The position numbers were made by a program, and so were the translations under genes. This document shows positions 52,959 through 63,313 of a DNA stretch of 64,000 bases, piece after piece. The DNA is from Chamaea fasciata (lineage: Eukaryota > Chordata > Aves > Passeriformes > Sylviidae): assembly GCA_029207755.1 (NCBI GenBank), contig JARCOQ010000004.1, positions 42,340,305 through 42,404,304 of the forward strand, given 5' to 3'. The notes under the pieces were generated by a model, which did not search any database, had not been told where the DNA came from, and worked only from the letters and a program-made list of their open reading frames with translations. Position 1 is the first letter of the stretch, and every line of letters begins with the position of its first letter.

Positions 52959-55900
52959 GTAGTATAATACATAGCTTTCAGATTAATTTCCAGAATTCCG
53001 TATCGGTATGTATGTGCATATTTTAACAAAAATGAATGGAGATAAATGCCCTGGCACTCGAGTTCAAATTGCACTCAGGCCACACTATATTGCCTACACA
53101 CACATTGGCATGCCATTCACCATTCTAGAAAACTCTCTTTTATAAAAATTATTGCAGAAAATACCCCTTGAGCACCCTCCATCAAAGATACACTCTGAAA
53201 AACGTGTCTTTGATAGTTTTCTTATTCAAAGACTAAACAGACTTTGTTGAAAGGCCCAGTTCTCATCCTGAACCAGAAAGAGGCTCTTAAGTTATTCTGA
53301 ATTAGTCCGTGAATGTTGTCTCTCTTTGCACATGATTAGGCAAATTTCAAAAGAAGTAATAATGATTCTGTAATTTCTTCAGGTCATGTGGTTTTAGCTG
53401 AGGAATCATTTTGCCTCCGAATGACTCAAGAGAATTACTGCAGTCTTTAGTTATGTAAATCATATAAATCATAAATTTATGTTAAAATGGTTCTTACTTC
53501 CTTTTTTCCAAAGCATGTGATCAAAGCCACATCTTGCAAATCTTCAGTCTTTTCTATGAATAAGATGGACAATGAGTGCTTGATTTAAAATGCAAGCTTT
53601 GTACTCTGAGAGCCTGATAGTGTTTATTATAGCACTTGTTCTGCTGAAATCACTGTGACTTCGGATGCACAGATGTCATCAAATTTTTCCCACTCTTATT
53701 ACCCTTTACTCTTGTTTACCAAAAACTTAAATTGAAAATCAGAAATCATACATAGTATATAAGGGAGCTTCTCAAAATGCATGCTTTTTCTTTGTTTGAG
53801 GTACTTCCTCCCTTCCACCCTTATATTTTTTTGCTTTGGGATTATAAATATAATCATAAAAATAATGTTTTAATATAACATTTTGTTATGGTCTGTACTA
53901 CTTACGTTGTTCTGCATTCACTGATGGGAGTCTAATATTGCAGTCCTACATAAAATGTGTCAAGCTTTTATTTTGAGGCTTCACAGCCTGAAGGAACTAG
54001 GAGGTACTCAGGAAAAACATCATCTGCATTTTTTTCTATTTTTTTTCCTGGGCACCACTTCTGTATCTTTACATTTCCTGATGCTGATTTCTTGAAGTAG
54101 TGTCTCTGGCTGTCTTGCTAACTGCTCAACTTTCCTGCCTCTGCTCTTCTCTAATGGCTTTGCAAATCTGAAGAACTCTCTGGTAGTGCCATGAAAAGTA
54201 AGATTACATGTTGCGCAACCAGATTAACAGTGAAAATGGCAGGAAGAATATGCTTGAAAAGGTGCATGCCAGGGCTGATCAAGGAATGTGAAATTTAACA
54301 GAACAGAAGAGTAAGATCAGGAGTGTACTCACCTCACCTCCTGGAGATGTAACTAGAACCTGGAGTTCAGGAACAGGAAGGACAGCAATCTGTCAACAGA
54401 GAATGTAAAATTAATTTCTTGCTAGAATCTCTTTGAGCTTTCAAAGTACTGCAGGTTTAGTTTAGATGTCTATGACATGTCATGTTTTAGATTACATTGG
54501 ATTTGTGTGATAACTGCATATATTTAGTCTCTGTAATGAAGATCACTTACATGCTGAGCAATGTAGTAGTGCAAATATAGTATAGTACAAATACTATTAG
54601 CTAAAGTGTCATATATTTGTGTTATCTGTGGGTTTTAGGGAATCTTAAGTAGTGCCATTGTATTTAATTGTGTGACATGTTTTAATAATCCATGCAGGTG
54701 CATGCATTATAAATCTGTTCCACCAGAGAAATGTGTTGTTTCATATGAAAAGTAGTGATAACATTCCAGAATTTTATAATTCTCCTTCAGAAAAATAGTC
54801 CAGTAATCTGTTCGTATTTAAGAAGCATGATATATGTTTGTATGTCTGAAAAAAGGCAACAAAAGTAATGGCTTGTTCAAGAACTCCACTGAGCTGCATA
54901 TGCAGCTTGTTCCTTAAGTTCCTTATCATCCATGATATTGACAGCATGACTTTGATTATTTTGCATTCCCTAGAAATGTAAATGTAACAGGTAGAAATTA
55001 TTAACTTTAGGGAAATCTGAAATTTATAAAGGCTCTTGTGGAAACAATAGTCCTACTAGGAACTTTACAATAAAAAATAAATGCATTTATATGACTAATT
55101 AGCTTAAAATATGGTAACAGTAAATTTTATATAGTTGATTTTTTATACTTCTTATAGTTCATTTTTTTTTCCACTTGACTGCTAAAATTTGCAACATGTT
55201 GAACCAGCGGAACAAACAATGTGGGAGGCCCCTTTCATTCAGCGTAAGACTTACATTCGCCTGTATCTCAGGGTATTTTGCATTAGTCTGGCTGGCATGG
55301 ACTGAATAAGGATGTGGTTCCTTTTCATACTACTGTCTTGTAGATTGTAAGCTCCAGAAGAAATGTGATAAAGTTATTTCAGGACAATAGCCTCTTATGC
55401 TCTAAGAATAAATTTCAAAGAGAAAGTATAGTACTTTGGTTAAGTTACCAACATATGAAACACCTGTACCTTACTACTCATATGTTGTTCTAAAAGTTTC
55501 CTGTGATAACTGTTGAACCTGTTATAAAGTGCACTTTCTCACACTTTAAATTAAATAACCAACGTTAAAGAGTGTCAGGAAAACAAATTTCATAGTTTTC
55601 AAACTCCAAGAACTTCCAGGCTCTGCTGTCATTAAGATCAGGACAATGTATCTGCAATGAGTTTATTTCACTAGAACCAAAGAAGCAGTCGTGATCCTTT
55701 TGGGATTAAGTGGAAGGAGATATCCCTTACATGTTCCTGGAGGAATTGTTTGCATGTCAGAAATGGAGTGTGGGAGGAACAGCTTTCCAAGTTTAGCTCT
55801 TGGCTTTAGGGTGGAACTGAGATCTTGTAACCACAGCAGTGGCTGTGAGGGATGTGTCATGTTCTTGCAAAGGAACGTGGTTTAGCCAGTGGCTCTGATA

Positions 55901-57697
55901 ACTGAGATTTGTCTACAGTGGTTGTCAGGCAAAGCAGAAACTTCTGTCCATGTTGCTTCACCCAGGCTCCACATGGAGCAGCATGCAACCTACGTCCTCA
56001 CATTCTGATCAGGTTCCTCCTGCTCTCCTGGCCTCCCTCTAGCTGTTCTGTAGACTGTGTGCCCAGCAGGGGTGCAGAGAACCACTGCCTGAGTCTCTGA
56101 TGCTTTCCTGCATCGTTTGTTGTCAAGAAGTTGGAGTTTCATAGCTTGTTGTTTGACTCTTAGCCCTTCATTTTCCTCAGTGGTTACCCCAAAATGCCAG
56201 GACACGTGTTGTCTGATCCCAGATGCTGTAGGCTGACCCTCAGCTGTTTTTTTTTCTTTTTTTTTTTTTTTTTCTTTTTTTTTTAAATTGGATCTTTATA
56301 TACCACCAAGGGGTGCTTTGCCTTCTTTCAAAGAACAGAATTTGATAAAAGTGCACTAATGTGCTTAATGTCTCGGAGGGTTTATGGTGTTAACTGGTTT
56401 TATACGAATATAAAATAAACCTGACCATTACACTTTGACATTTTTATTTCCTCCATTCTCTGTGGGGTATTCATTTTCGAAGGTCCCTTGAGCATTTCCA
56501 CTTGACCTACTCTTGTCTCAGAGCAGAGGCCCATGGCATCAATTGTCTCTCCATTTCTTTACCTATGATGCATTTTATTCTGAAGTTTTATGGTTTGTTG
56601 GGGTTTTTTTTTCCTGTTTCTACTGAAAGCCCTGAGATTCTTATTGGGTATTTTCAGGGAGAGAAGGAGAGGGTAGAGCTCTTAAAGGATACAGTAGAGA
56701 GAAATCATTTCTTTTTAAACCTTTTGGGACTTAACAACTGTACCAGAGTTGACTGCAATGTCAATGCACTAAACTCAGCAACCGAAGTGTCTCTTCTGTC
56801 TATGCTTTCTCCTCTTTCTAAACCCAAAATCTCTGTTTGCACTGCCAATGTAGTAGAATACCTAACCTGTTCCAGCCAAAATGTGGAATAGCTCACAAAA
56901 TCATGTGTCTCTAGAGCTTTGCCTTTTAGGGTTGTCTATTTTTTTAATATCACTTCAGCTGGATGGAGGCTAAGTACCTGTGACGGGCTACAGAAGGCCT
57001 ACCTGTTTTTTTGATCAAGAGGTTAACTCCCAGTATAGGTTTAGCTTGGGTGCACAAGGTGCAATAACAAGGCTAGTCTGGTTGTCAGAAGCCGAACAGG
57101 AATCTAGAAAAACTGATTCTTATTAGTCGGAAGGGAAGAGTGCAGGATTTCACAATTAGGTACTTAGGTGGCACATTAAATGTGTAGTCATTCTATATAT
57201 TTCCATACATCAGCTGTTTTGGTTTTGGTTCCCTGCTTTTAATAATTCATACTAGAGTATGTCAGAATGTAAACCTTGCTGCAGAAAATTGCCAGCTTCA
57301 ATATGCTTGCTTTCTATTGAAAATTCAGATGTTTTATCTATGTCATTTATTTTTGGACACCTGTATTTCTGGATTCAGTTTTGGACTTCTAGAGTTCTAG
57401 GTAACTTTATGGGAAATCTTGTACCACATGAAGAAGTGAAACAAAAATTTGTCTGGTAAAGCATTGGAAACTGATCTAGAGTAACTATGGTGGAATGGCA
57501 AGTACCTACTGTAGTTACTTAGGTATTTCAGTTCTTGATTTAGATATTCCTTGAGAATTCATCTTTATATAATATTCAGTTTTATTCATTCATCTAGAAA
57601 ACTCCATCGTAAAAACTCCAACTCATGCACAACTCATGAGTTTCTATCTAGTGATAATGTGGTAGCAGCTAAAATTTTCTACTTGCTGCTAAGGCTG
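52959..57697. other. Intergenic, nothing recognised
   Basis: No supported gene. A T-rich low-complexity tract lies at 56248-56284. Confidence 0.4.
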
Positions 57698-58397
57698 TGT
57701 CCTGGGGTGATGTGAGGTTGGTATCCCCAACTGTCTGTTGGGTCTCTGTTGGATATTGCCCTGTGTGCCTTTGGTGTTGGGTCTGGGAGCAGGCGGAAGG
57801 GAGAGGCGCGCAGTCGGTTTTCAGAAACTTTCCTCCGCCGGCTGGCCTTGAGAGTCGGATTCAGCAACACACGGTGAGGGACGGAGAGATTTTTTTTTTC
57901 CTCAGTAGTTAGTTAGCTAGTTAGGCAGTAGCTAGCAGAGGAGGAGAAGCTTCACTTTTTTTTCCCTCTCCTCCTGTATTTTTTTTCTTTTTTTTTTTCT
58001 TTCCTGTTTTATTTTTCCCCTCTTTTTTTCGTCTTCCCTTGGAGCTGTTGAAATCTCTCTGGACGGAGGACTCAGGGGAGCGCTGTGGGGGCCCGCACCT
58101 GGAACCCACCAAGATCCATCCTGCACAGCGTGTCCCATGCCAGAGGGACTGAGACAGAGCAACCACCTCCAGGAAGGACTTCTTTTCTAATCCTGTCATC
58201 TCTCCAGAGCAGCATGAAGTTCTTGTCATCTGGTATTGTCGAATTTATTGTGCTGGGGAGTGCTTTGTCTGTTTAATAAACAGGGTTCCTTCCACTTCTC
58301 TCAGAGGAGGTTTTTTTCTTCCCTGAACTGGTTGGGGGAGGGGAGGGAGGGCCCCCTTAGGAGGTTTCCACCCAAAAATCTGCCTTAAACTTCTACA
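57698..58397 (+). repeat. Element B inverted (left) LTR
   Basis: 700 bp, TGTCCTGGGG...CTACA, with T-rich tracts in the middle, a stretch that is open on both strands but is not a gene, and AATAAA at 58275-58280. Near-identical to the reverse complement of 61110-61811. Confidence 0.95.
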
Positions 58398-58404
58398 ACT
58401 TTTC

Positions 58405-58422
58405 TGGTGCCCAATGTGAGGC
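58405..58422 (+). other. Element B left primer-binding site
   Basis: TGGTGCCCAATGTGAGGC: 15 of 18 bases agree with the lysine-1,2 primer-binding site; two of the three differences are CpG-to-TpG. The last three bases (GGC) are shared with the antisense pol sequence that starts here. Confidence 0.8.
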
Positions 58423-58779
58423 CAGATGGGGCTATTGAAAGGTCAGTGGGTTTCACTGACCACCCCTTGGGTCTCCAGCTCTCGAATCATCTTATGGATG
58501 GGGATCACAGCATCTCGAGTTGTTCTATACTGTCGGCGGAGCACTATCGAAGTGGCAATTGGTACCTGTTGCTCTTCCCCCTTCAGAAGTCCTACTGTAG
58601 ATGGATTCTCGGACAGTCCAGGAAGGGTGTTCAATTGCTGGAAGCCCTCTGTCACTACAGCCGCTATCCCAAATGCCCACCTGAGTCCCTTTGGGTCTTT
58701 GAAATACCCACTTCTGAGGTAGTCTATGCCCAAAATGCATGGGGCCTCTGGGCCCGTCACAATAGGGTGTTTCTTCCAC
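58423..58779 (-). pseudogene. pol: Element B pol fragment (end of protease to start of RT)
   Basis: Minus-strand homologue of element A positions about 45275-45622, with G-I-D-Y-L-R, F-K-D-P-K-G and the R-E-L-E-T-Q-G-V-V start of RT. A frameshift separates it from the protease frame next to it. It ends abruptly at the inversion junction, before the RT catalytic motif. Confidence 0.88.
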
Positions 58780-59019
58780 TCATTTTCCAGTCAGGCTCAC
58801 ATCTGCTTCCACCAAAGTAAAATCCTGTGATCCCCCTGTCACACCAGCGATAGAGACAGATTCTCCCCCTACATGTCTTGATGGCATTAATGTGCACTGT
58901 GCACCAGTGTCAACCAAGGCCTCATATTTTTGTGGTTTTGATGTGCCAGGCCAACAAATCCACACAGTCCGAAAAACACAGTTTTCCCTAGCCTCTACCT
59001 AGCTAGAGGCAGGGTCCCT
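58780..59019 (-). pseudogene. pro: Element B protease
   Basis: Aspartic protease with an intact active-site motif L-V-D-T-G-A-Q. It is in the same frame as gag and directly follows the amber codon at plus positions 59020-59022. A second TAG lies a few codons further on. Confidence 0.88.
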
Positions 59020-60378
59020 CTAAGCCTGGTTATCCTTCTTTCCTTGGGCATATGTCTTAGAGGTTCCTTCAAGGGGGTCAGACATATCATCATCATCATA
59101 CCTGGCAGTTCGTCTATGGGCAACTGGAGCTGCTTTCCTTTTGGTGGAACTTCCTCTCTGAGTTTTTCTTTCCTTCACTTCACGCACCCGTTGTGCCAGA
59201 GCAGCAGTAGATTTTCCATCCCACCTCTTCATGTTTTCTCCGCAATCACACAGGAAGAACCACAGCTCAGCTCATGGAGTGTATCCACTCTCCCTATCTG
59301 GGGAACGCCTGCGTTGGGTACCAGGACCTCTGATCTGTACTGCCGAGATTTGGAGAAGGTCCTCTCTAATCTCCTCCCTGAGTTTCTTATGATTCTCCTC
59401 TATCTTATCTTCTAGTTTCTGGAGATGTGTTTCCACAGCTGCGATTCTGGCACATGTTGGGCCATGCACAGCATCTGCATGTGCCCGGAGCTTCTTTGCC
59501 ATATCAAGCACAGTCTCCTCCATGTCCTCCTGCTTCATTACTGCTAAAGCAGAGGAGTATTCTTGTGGCCCAAGTCCTATAAGTTTTCGCCACATCACAG
59601 ATGTACATGGTACCAAGTCTGGGTTCCTAGTGTTTATGACATCTGAGAAGACAATCTCTGCCACTGCCATTTCTCTCAAGCATTGAATCCCTTGTTCTGT
59701 GGTCTTCCACTGGATTTGTTGCATATAGAGATCATCTGCACACAGGGATCTTTCTGCCACACTTCCTAGGACCTGTACCCAGAGACTGCAAGGATTAGCC
59801 TCTGTCATCATCTGTTGGTCGATGACTGAATCAAGTGACAGGGATCCCAAATGCCTCACTTCAGTGCTGTCCAGAATTGTAGCCTCACCTGCAGCATCCT
59901 AAAGACGGACTAACCAACTAATTATAGATTCATCAGGTTGTCACCTGTAATCCTTTCTTAGGCCCCGAAGGTCCTTCAGGGAAAAGGAATCAATATTGGC
60001 TTCCGATCCTGTGCCCGATGCTTTGACTTCTGATTTTGGTTGAAGTCCTTCTCCTGGGTCATGGTCGTCCACCGGTCTGTTAGTTTTCTGTGTGTGCTTC
60101 TTTGCCGAAGCAACTGCCAGGGGCTTAAGCTTACTGTTCGATTTAGCTGCCGACTCAGGCTCAGGTTCTGATTTAGCTGCTGGCGTCATGACTGGGGTGT
60201 TGGCTGCAGCCTTAGTGACTGGGGTAGCTGTTGATTTGTATCCCTGCCCCCCTGCCTCTGTCTGCTGCCCTACAGTATCTAGCAGTGTGCGATAAGCATA
60301 TGCCATGGCCCAGCTTACTGCAATGATCTTTTCCCCTTTAGAGGCATCATGGTACTTCTCTTTCAGGTATTTCCCCAC
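59020..60378 (-). pseudogene. gag: Element B gag (broken)
   Basis: One frame across 60378-59941, 59859-59272 and 59232-59020, separated by stops and probably a small indel near 59860-59940. The stop at 59272 sits where element A has an Arg CGA codon, a CpG transition. Order: N-terminal K-Y-L-K-E-K, a Pro/Ala/Lys-rich linker, L-K-D-L-R-G-L-R-K, a central region with M-W-R-K-L-I-G-L-G-P, a Leu/Glu/Lys coiled-coil stretch (about 59340-59460), and a basic tail. The STQT repeat of element A gag is absent. Confidence 0.85.
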
Positions 60379-61001
60379 CTTGGCTGATTCTGAATTTGTC
60401 CATGTGGGAAGTCCCAGACTATAGGATCAGAAAATTCCTTAAGGAGTTGGCCCATATCCTCCCATTCTCCACACCACTCAGGATTTCCTTCGCCTGGGTC
60501 TACTCCTGGGTCAGGGGTTTCATCAGCCCCTCTAGAAATCTTGGCCCTCATTCTGGAAAAGCTGCAGACTGTATAGAGGAAGCTTATCAGATTAAATACC
60601 AGAGAGATGGTCTCTTTGACACTTAGGGGAAACTGAACATTCTCCAACAGTGATGTAACAGATTTAGAGGAGAAGAAGGAAATGAAAAACTGCAATGCTT
60701 CATCTCCTGCTCCTGCTCCAACAAACAGGGTGAATAACCATAACCATGAACCATACATACCAGGAATAGATTCCAGCACCTTTATAAACTTCCTACAAAT
60801 CGTCATTACCAAGCCAAGGCCAATAGCTACTCTAATCCATGTCCCTCTGCTGTAAAAACTACATATTAGGGACAATACCGGAGCTATTTCTGGATGTGAA
60901 AATAAACCTAAGGACCACAAAGGTATTAGGACCTCAAAGAAGCCTAAGGACTCAAAACATATCAAGACCCCCACCCCAAGAGACATAAATTCAAACAACA
61001 T
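60363..61001 (-). CDS. Element B multi-pass membrane frame ahead of gag (212 aa)
   Basis: From the first ATG at 61001 the frame is open for 212 codons (it is open 17 codons further upstream without an ATG). Counting from position 61052, hydrophobic segments at about 16-50, 55-67, 72-86, 101-116 and 148-164 suggest four or five membrane passes, followed by an acidic, Pro/Gly/Trp-containing tail (D-P-G-V-D-P-G-E-G). It overlaps the start of the gag frame by 16 nt in another frame. It is intact although the gag, protease and pol of this copy are broken. No family recognised. It may be a leader joined to Gag by frameshift, or a separate membrane protein; its place between primer-binding site and gag is shared with the 99-codon frame of element A. 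Confidence 0.55.
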   Translation of the reverse strand: MLFEFMSLGVGVLICFESLGFFEVLIPLWSLGLFSHPEIAPVLSLICSFYSRGTWIRVAIGLGLVMTICRKFIKVLESIPGMYGSWLWLFTLFVGAGAGDEALQFFISFFSSKSVTSLLENVQFPLSVKETISLVFNLISFLYTVCSFSRMRAKISRGADETPDPGVDPGEGNPEWCGEWEDMGQLLKEFSDPIVWDFPHGQIQNQPRWGNT

Positions 61002-61080
61002 AGCTACTGACTGCTTTGTACCAACACAGAGTACTTGCAGCCAGAAACACAATCAGTAGAGGGTTTTTTCCAGTCTCTCC

Positions 61081-61102
61081 TGCCCCTCGTTTTTGTGCAC
61101 CA
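61081..61102 (-). other. Element B right primer-binding region, altered
   Basis: Seven bases after the right LTR the minus strand starts TGGTGC like the left site, then differs (ACAAAAACGAGGGGC). It can be aligned to the left site only with a gap and several mismatches. Confidence 0.55.
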
Positions 61103-61109
61103 GAAAAGT

Positions 61110-61811
61110 TGTAGAAGTTTAAGGCAGATTTTTGGGTGGAAACCTCCTAAGGGGGCCCTCCCTCCCCTCCCCCAACCAGTTCAGGGAAGAAAAAAACCTC
61201 CTCTGAGAGAAGTGGAAGGAACCCTGTTTATTAAACAGACAAAGCACTCCCCAGCACAATAAATTCGACAATACCAGATGACAAGAACTTCATGCTGCTC
61301 TGGAGAGATGACAGGATTAGAAAAGAAGTCCTTCCTGGAGGTGGTTGCTCTGTCTCAGTCCCTCTGGCATGGGACACGCTGTGCAGGATGGATCTTGGTG
61401 GGTTCCAGGTGCGGGCCCCCACAGCGCTCCCCTGAGTCCTCCGTCCAGAGAGATTTCAACAGCTCCAAGGGAAGACGAAAAAAAGAGGGGAAAAATAAAA
61501 CAGGAAAGAAAAAAAAAAAGAAAAAAAATACAGGAGGAGAGGGAAAAAAAAGTGAAGCTTCTCCTCCTCTGCTAGCTACTGCCTAACTAGCTAACTAACT
61601 ACTGAGGAAAAAAAAATCTCTCCGTCCCTCACCATGTGTTGCTGAATCCGACTCTCAAGGCCAGCCGGCGGAGGAAAGTTTCTGAAAACCGACTGCGTGC
61701 CTCTCCCTTCCCCCTGCTCCCAGACCCAACACCAAAGGCACACAGGGCAATATCCAACAGAGACCCAACAGACAGTTGGGGATACAAACCTCACAACGTC
61801 ACCCCAGGACA
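61110..61811 (-). repeat. Element B right LTR (5' LTR of the minus-strand element)
   Basis: 702 bp. It differs from the left copy at only about six sites, including one 3-nt indel near the TG end. Confidence 0.95.
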
Positions 61812-61913
61812 TTTTTCACAGTATGCATGGTACACATCATTGTACTCATTGGCAGCTCTTCCAGGACTATTACCCTCTCCTCAGCTCCTTTTCCACACAC
61901 AAAACTTTACCAG

Positions 61914-62470
61914 TGTTCTGAGTTTAGCTGGGGTAATTTTCTTTGCAGTGGCTGGTATGAGGCTGTGCTTTGGATTTGTGCTGAACACAGGGTTGATAAT
62001 ACAGAGATGTTTTTGTTATTGCTGAGCTGGGCTTATACAGAGCCAAGGCCTTTTCTGCCGTTTGTACTTCCATGCTGGTGGGGAAGTTGGGAGTGCATGG
62101 GAGGTTGAGAGGAGTCACAGTTGGGACAGGTGACCCCAGCTGACCAAAGGGATATTCCAGACCATGTGACATCATGGTCAGTACGAAAGGTGAGGGGGGA
62201 AGAAGGCAGAAAGGATGGATTCTTGCAGTGATGGTATTTGTCTTCCCAAGTCACCTTTGTGTGTCCTGCTCTCCTGGAGATGGCCGCCCGTGGATTATGC
62301 CAGTGAATTAATTCCTTATTTTGTTTTGCTTGTGTGCATGGCTTTTTCTTTCCCTATTAACCTGTTTTTATCTCAAAACATGAGTTTTCTGGCTTTTACC
62401 CTTCCCATTCTCTCTTTGATCCCACTGCTGGGGAAAGAGCAACTGGCTGCTGGCTGGGATTAAACTATAA
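61914..62470 (+). mobile_element. Solo LTR, common avian ERV-L type
   Basis: Begins TGTTCTGAGTTTAGCTGGGG and continues with TTTTCTTTGCAGTGGCTGGT, GATAATACAGAGATG, CAAAGGGATATTCC, GTGACATCATGGTCAG, TTCTTTCCCTATTAACC, ending GGGATTAAACTATAA. These are in the order of a well-known LTR group widespread in birds. The terminal CA is lost and no target duplication is visible, so it is older than element B, which lies 102 bp to the left. Confidence 0.85.
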
Positions 62471-63273
62471 AATCCAAGATGGCTATTCCTGAATAATGGT
62501 GTCAGAATGAGCAAGGTATTCTTGAATCTGACCTGCTGAAGTTAGTTTGACATAAGGTTTTACTTTAAGCAAAAGATCATCTACCAGAGATAGACCAGTA
62601 AACAGTGAACATTGGCAGGGCAGGTATTTCAGAATGGTACCTGGAGCCTTTTATCATGTGGTACACAAAGCAAAGGAAGACACAATCCCTGCTTCAAACT
62701 CCTGTTCCCTGGAACTGTCAGTTTTCTTTTCCTTTCCCCATCAATAGATTCAGTGGTGATTTATAAAAGAAAAAAAACTAATGAAATAGAACCAGAAAAA
62801 CCAAACCAATCAAAAAACCCAACCCCTCTCCCTCCTAACCTTCACACCCCCCCCCCCCCCCCAAGTAAACTTCTAGACTTCAGGTCTAGAGAAATCTGTT
62901 AGAAAAGTAAAGGTTTTGAAAAAGTATGTAAATGGAAAACAGAGAATGTGAGGTTTTCCTGTCCAAAACATTGAGTCATTATTACCATCCTGCACCAAAA
63001 TTGGAAAGAAACTCCATAATCTCCATTTATTTCTGCAAACATTCTGGCAGTTTTGTCCAGCCCTTACCGTTATGTCACATGCAAACAATCATATTTAATA
63101 GATTCTGTATTTCTGAGAGATATTTTTAGATAAAGTAAAGGAAAACTCTCTAGACTGTTTTGCTGCTTGAAGTAACCACCCAGCATTGCATTCAAAATGT
63201 TGAGTCACTTGGTTTTGGAAGGCTTGACATCAGGGATTTTAAAGGAGGTCTGCCTTTTAGACTGCTCCCTTAC

Positions 63274-63313
<40 letters not shown>

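Larger units (their letters stand above)
57698..61811 (-). mobile_element. Element B: truncated ERV-L-like provirus capped by an inverted LTR
   Basis: Reading the minus strand from 61811: LTR (61811-61110), primer-binding region, hydrophobic pre-gag frame, gag, amber, protease and the first part of RT, stopping at plus position 58423. There the sequence switches to the opposite orientation: primer-binding site (58405-58422) and a second LTR (57698-58397) on the plus strand. The two LTRs are therefore inverted and are over 99% identical by eye. The remaining RT, RNase H, integrase and a co-linear 3' LTR are absent. Gag, protease and pol are homologous in order to element A but clearly a different subfamily with an unrelated, longer LTR. 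The 5-bp flanks (GGCTG left, TTTTT right) do not match. Confidence 0.88.

Noticed and set aside
52414..52963. Target duplication of the solo LTR at 52419-52958
   Set aside because: The flanks GTAAC and GTAGT share only the first three bases, which is not enough to claim a duplication.
57921..58276. Open frames on both strands inside the left element B LTR, repeated identically at 61231-61586
   Set aside because: They are identical because the LTRs are copies of each other; the translations are Lys/Glu or Pro/Ser-rich low-complexity LTR sequence, not a gene.
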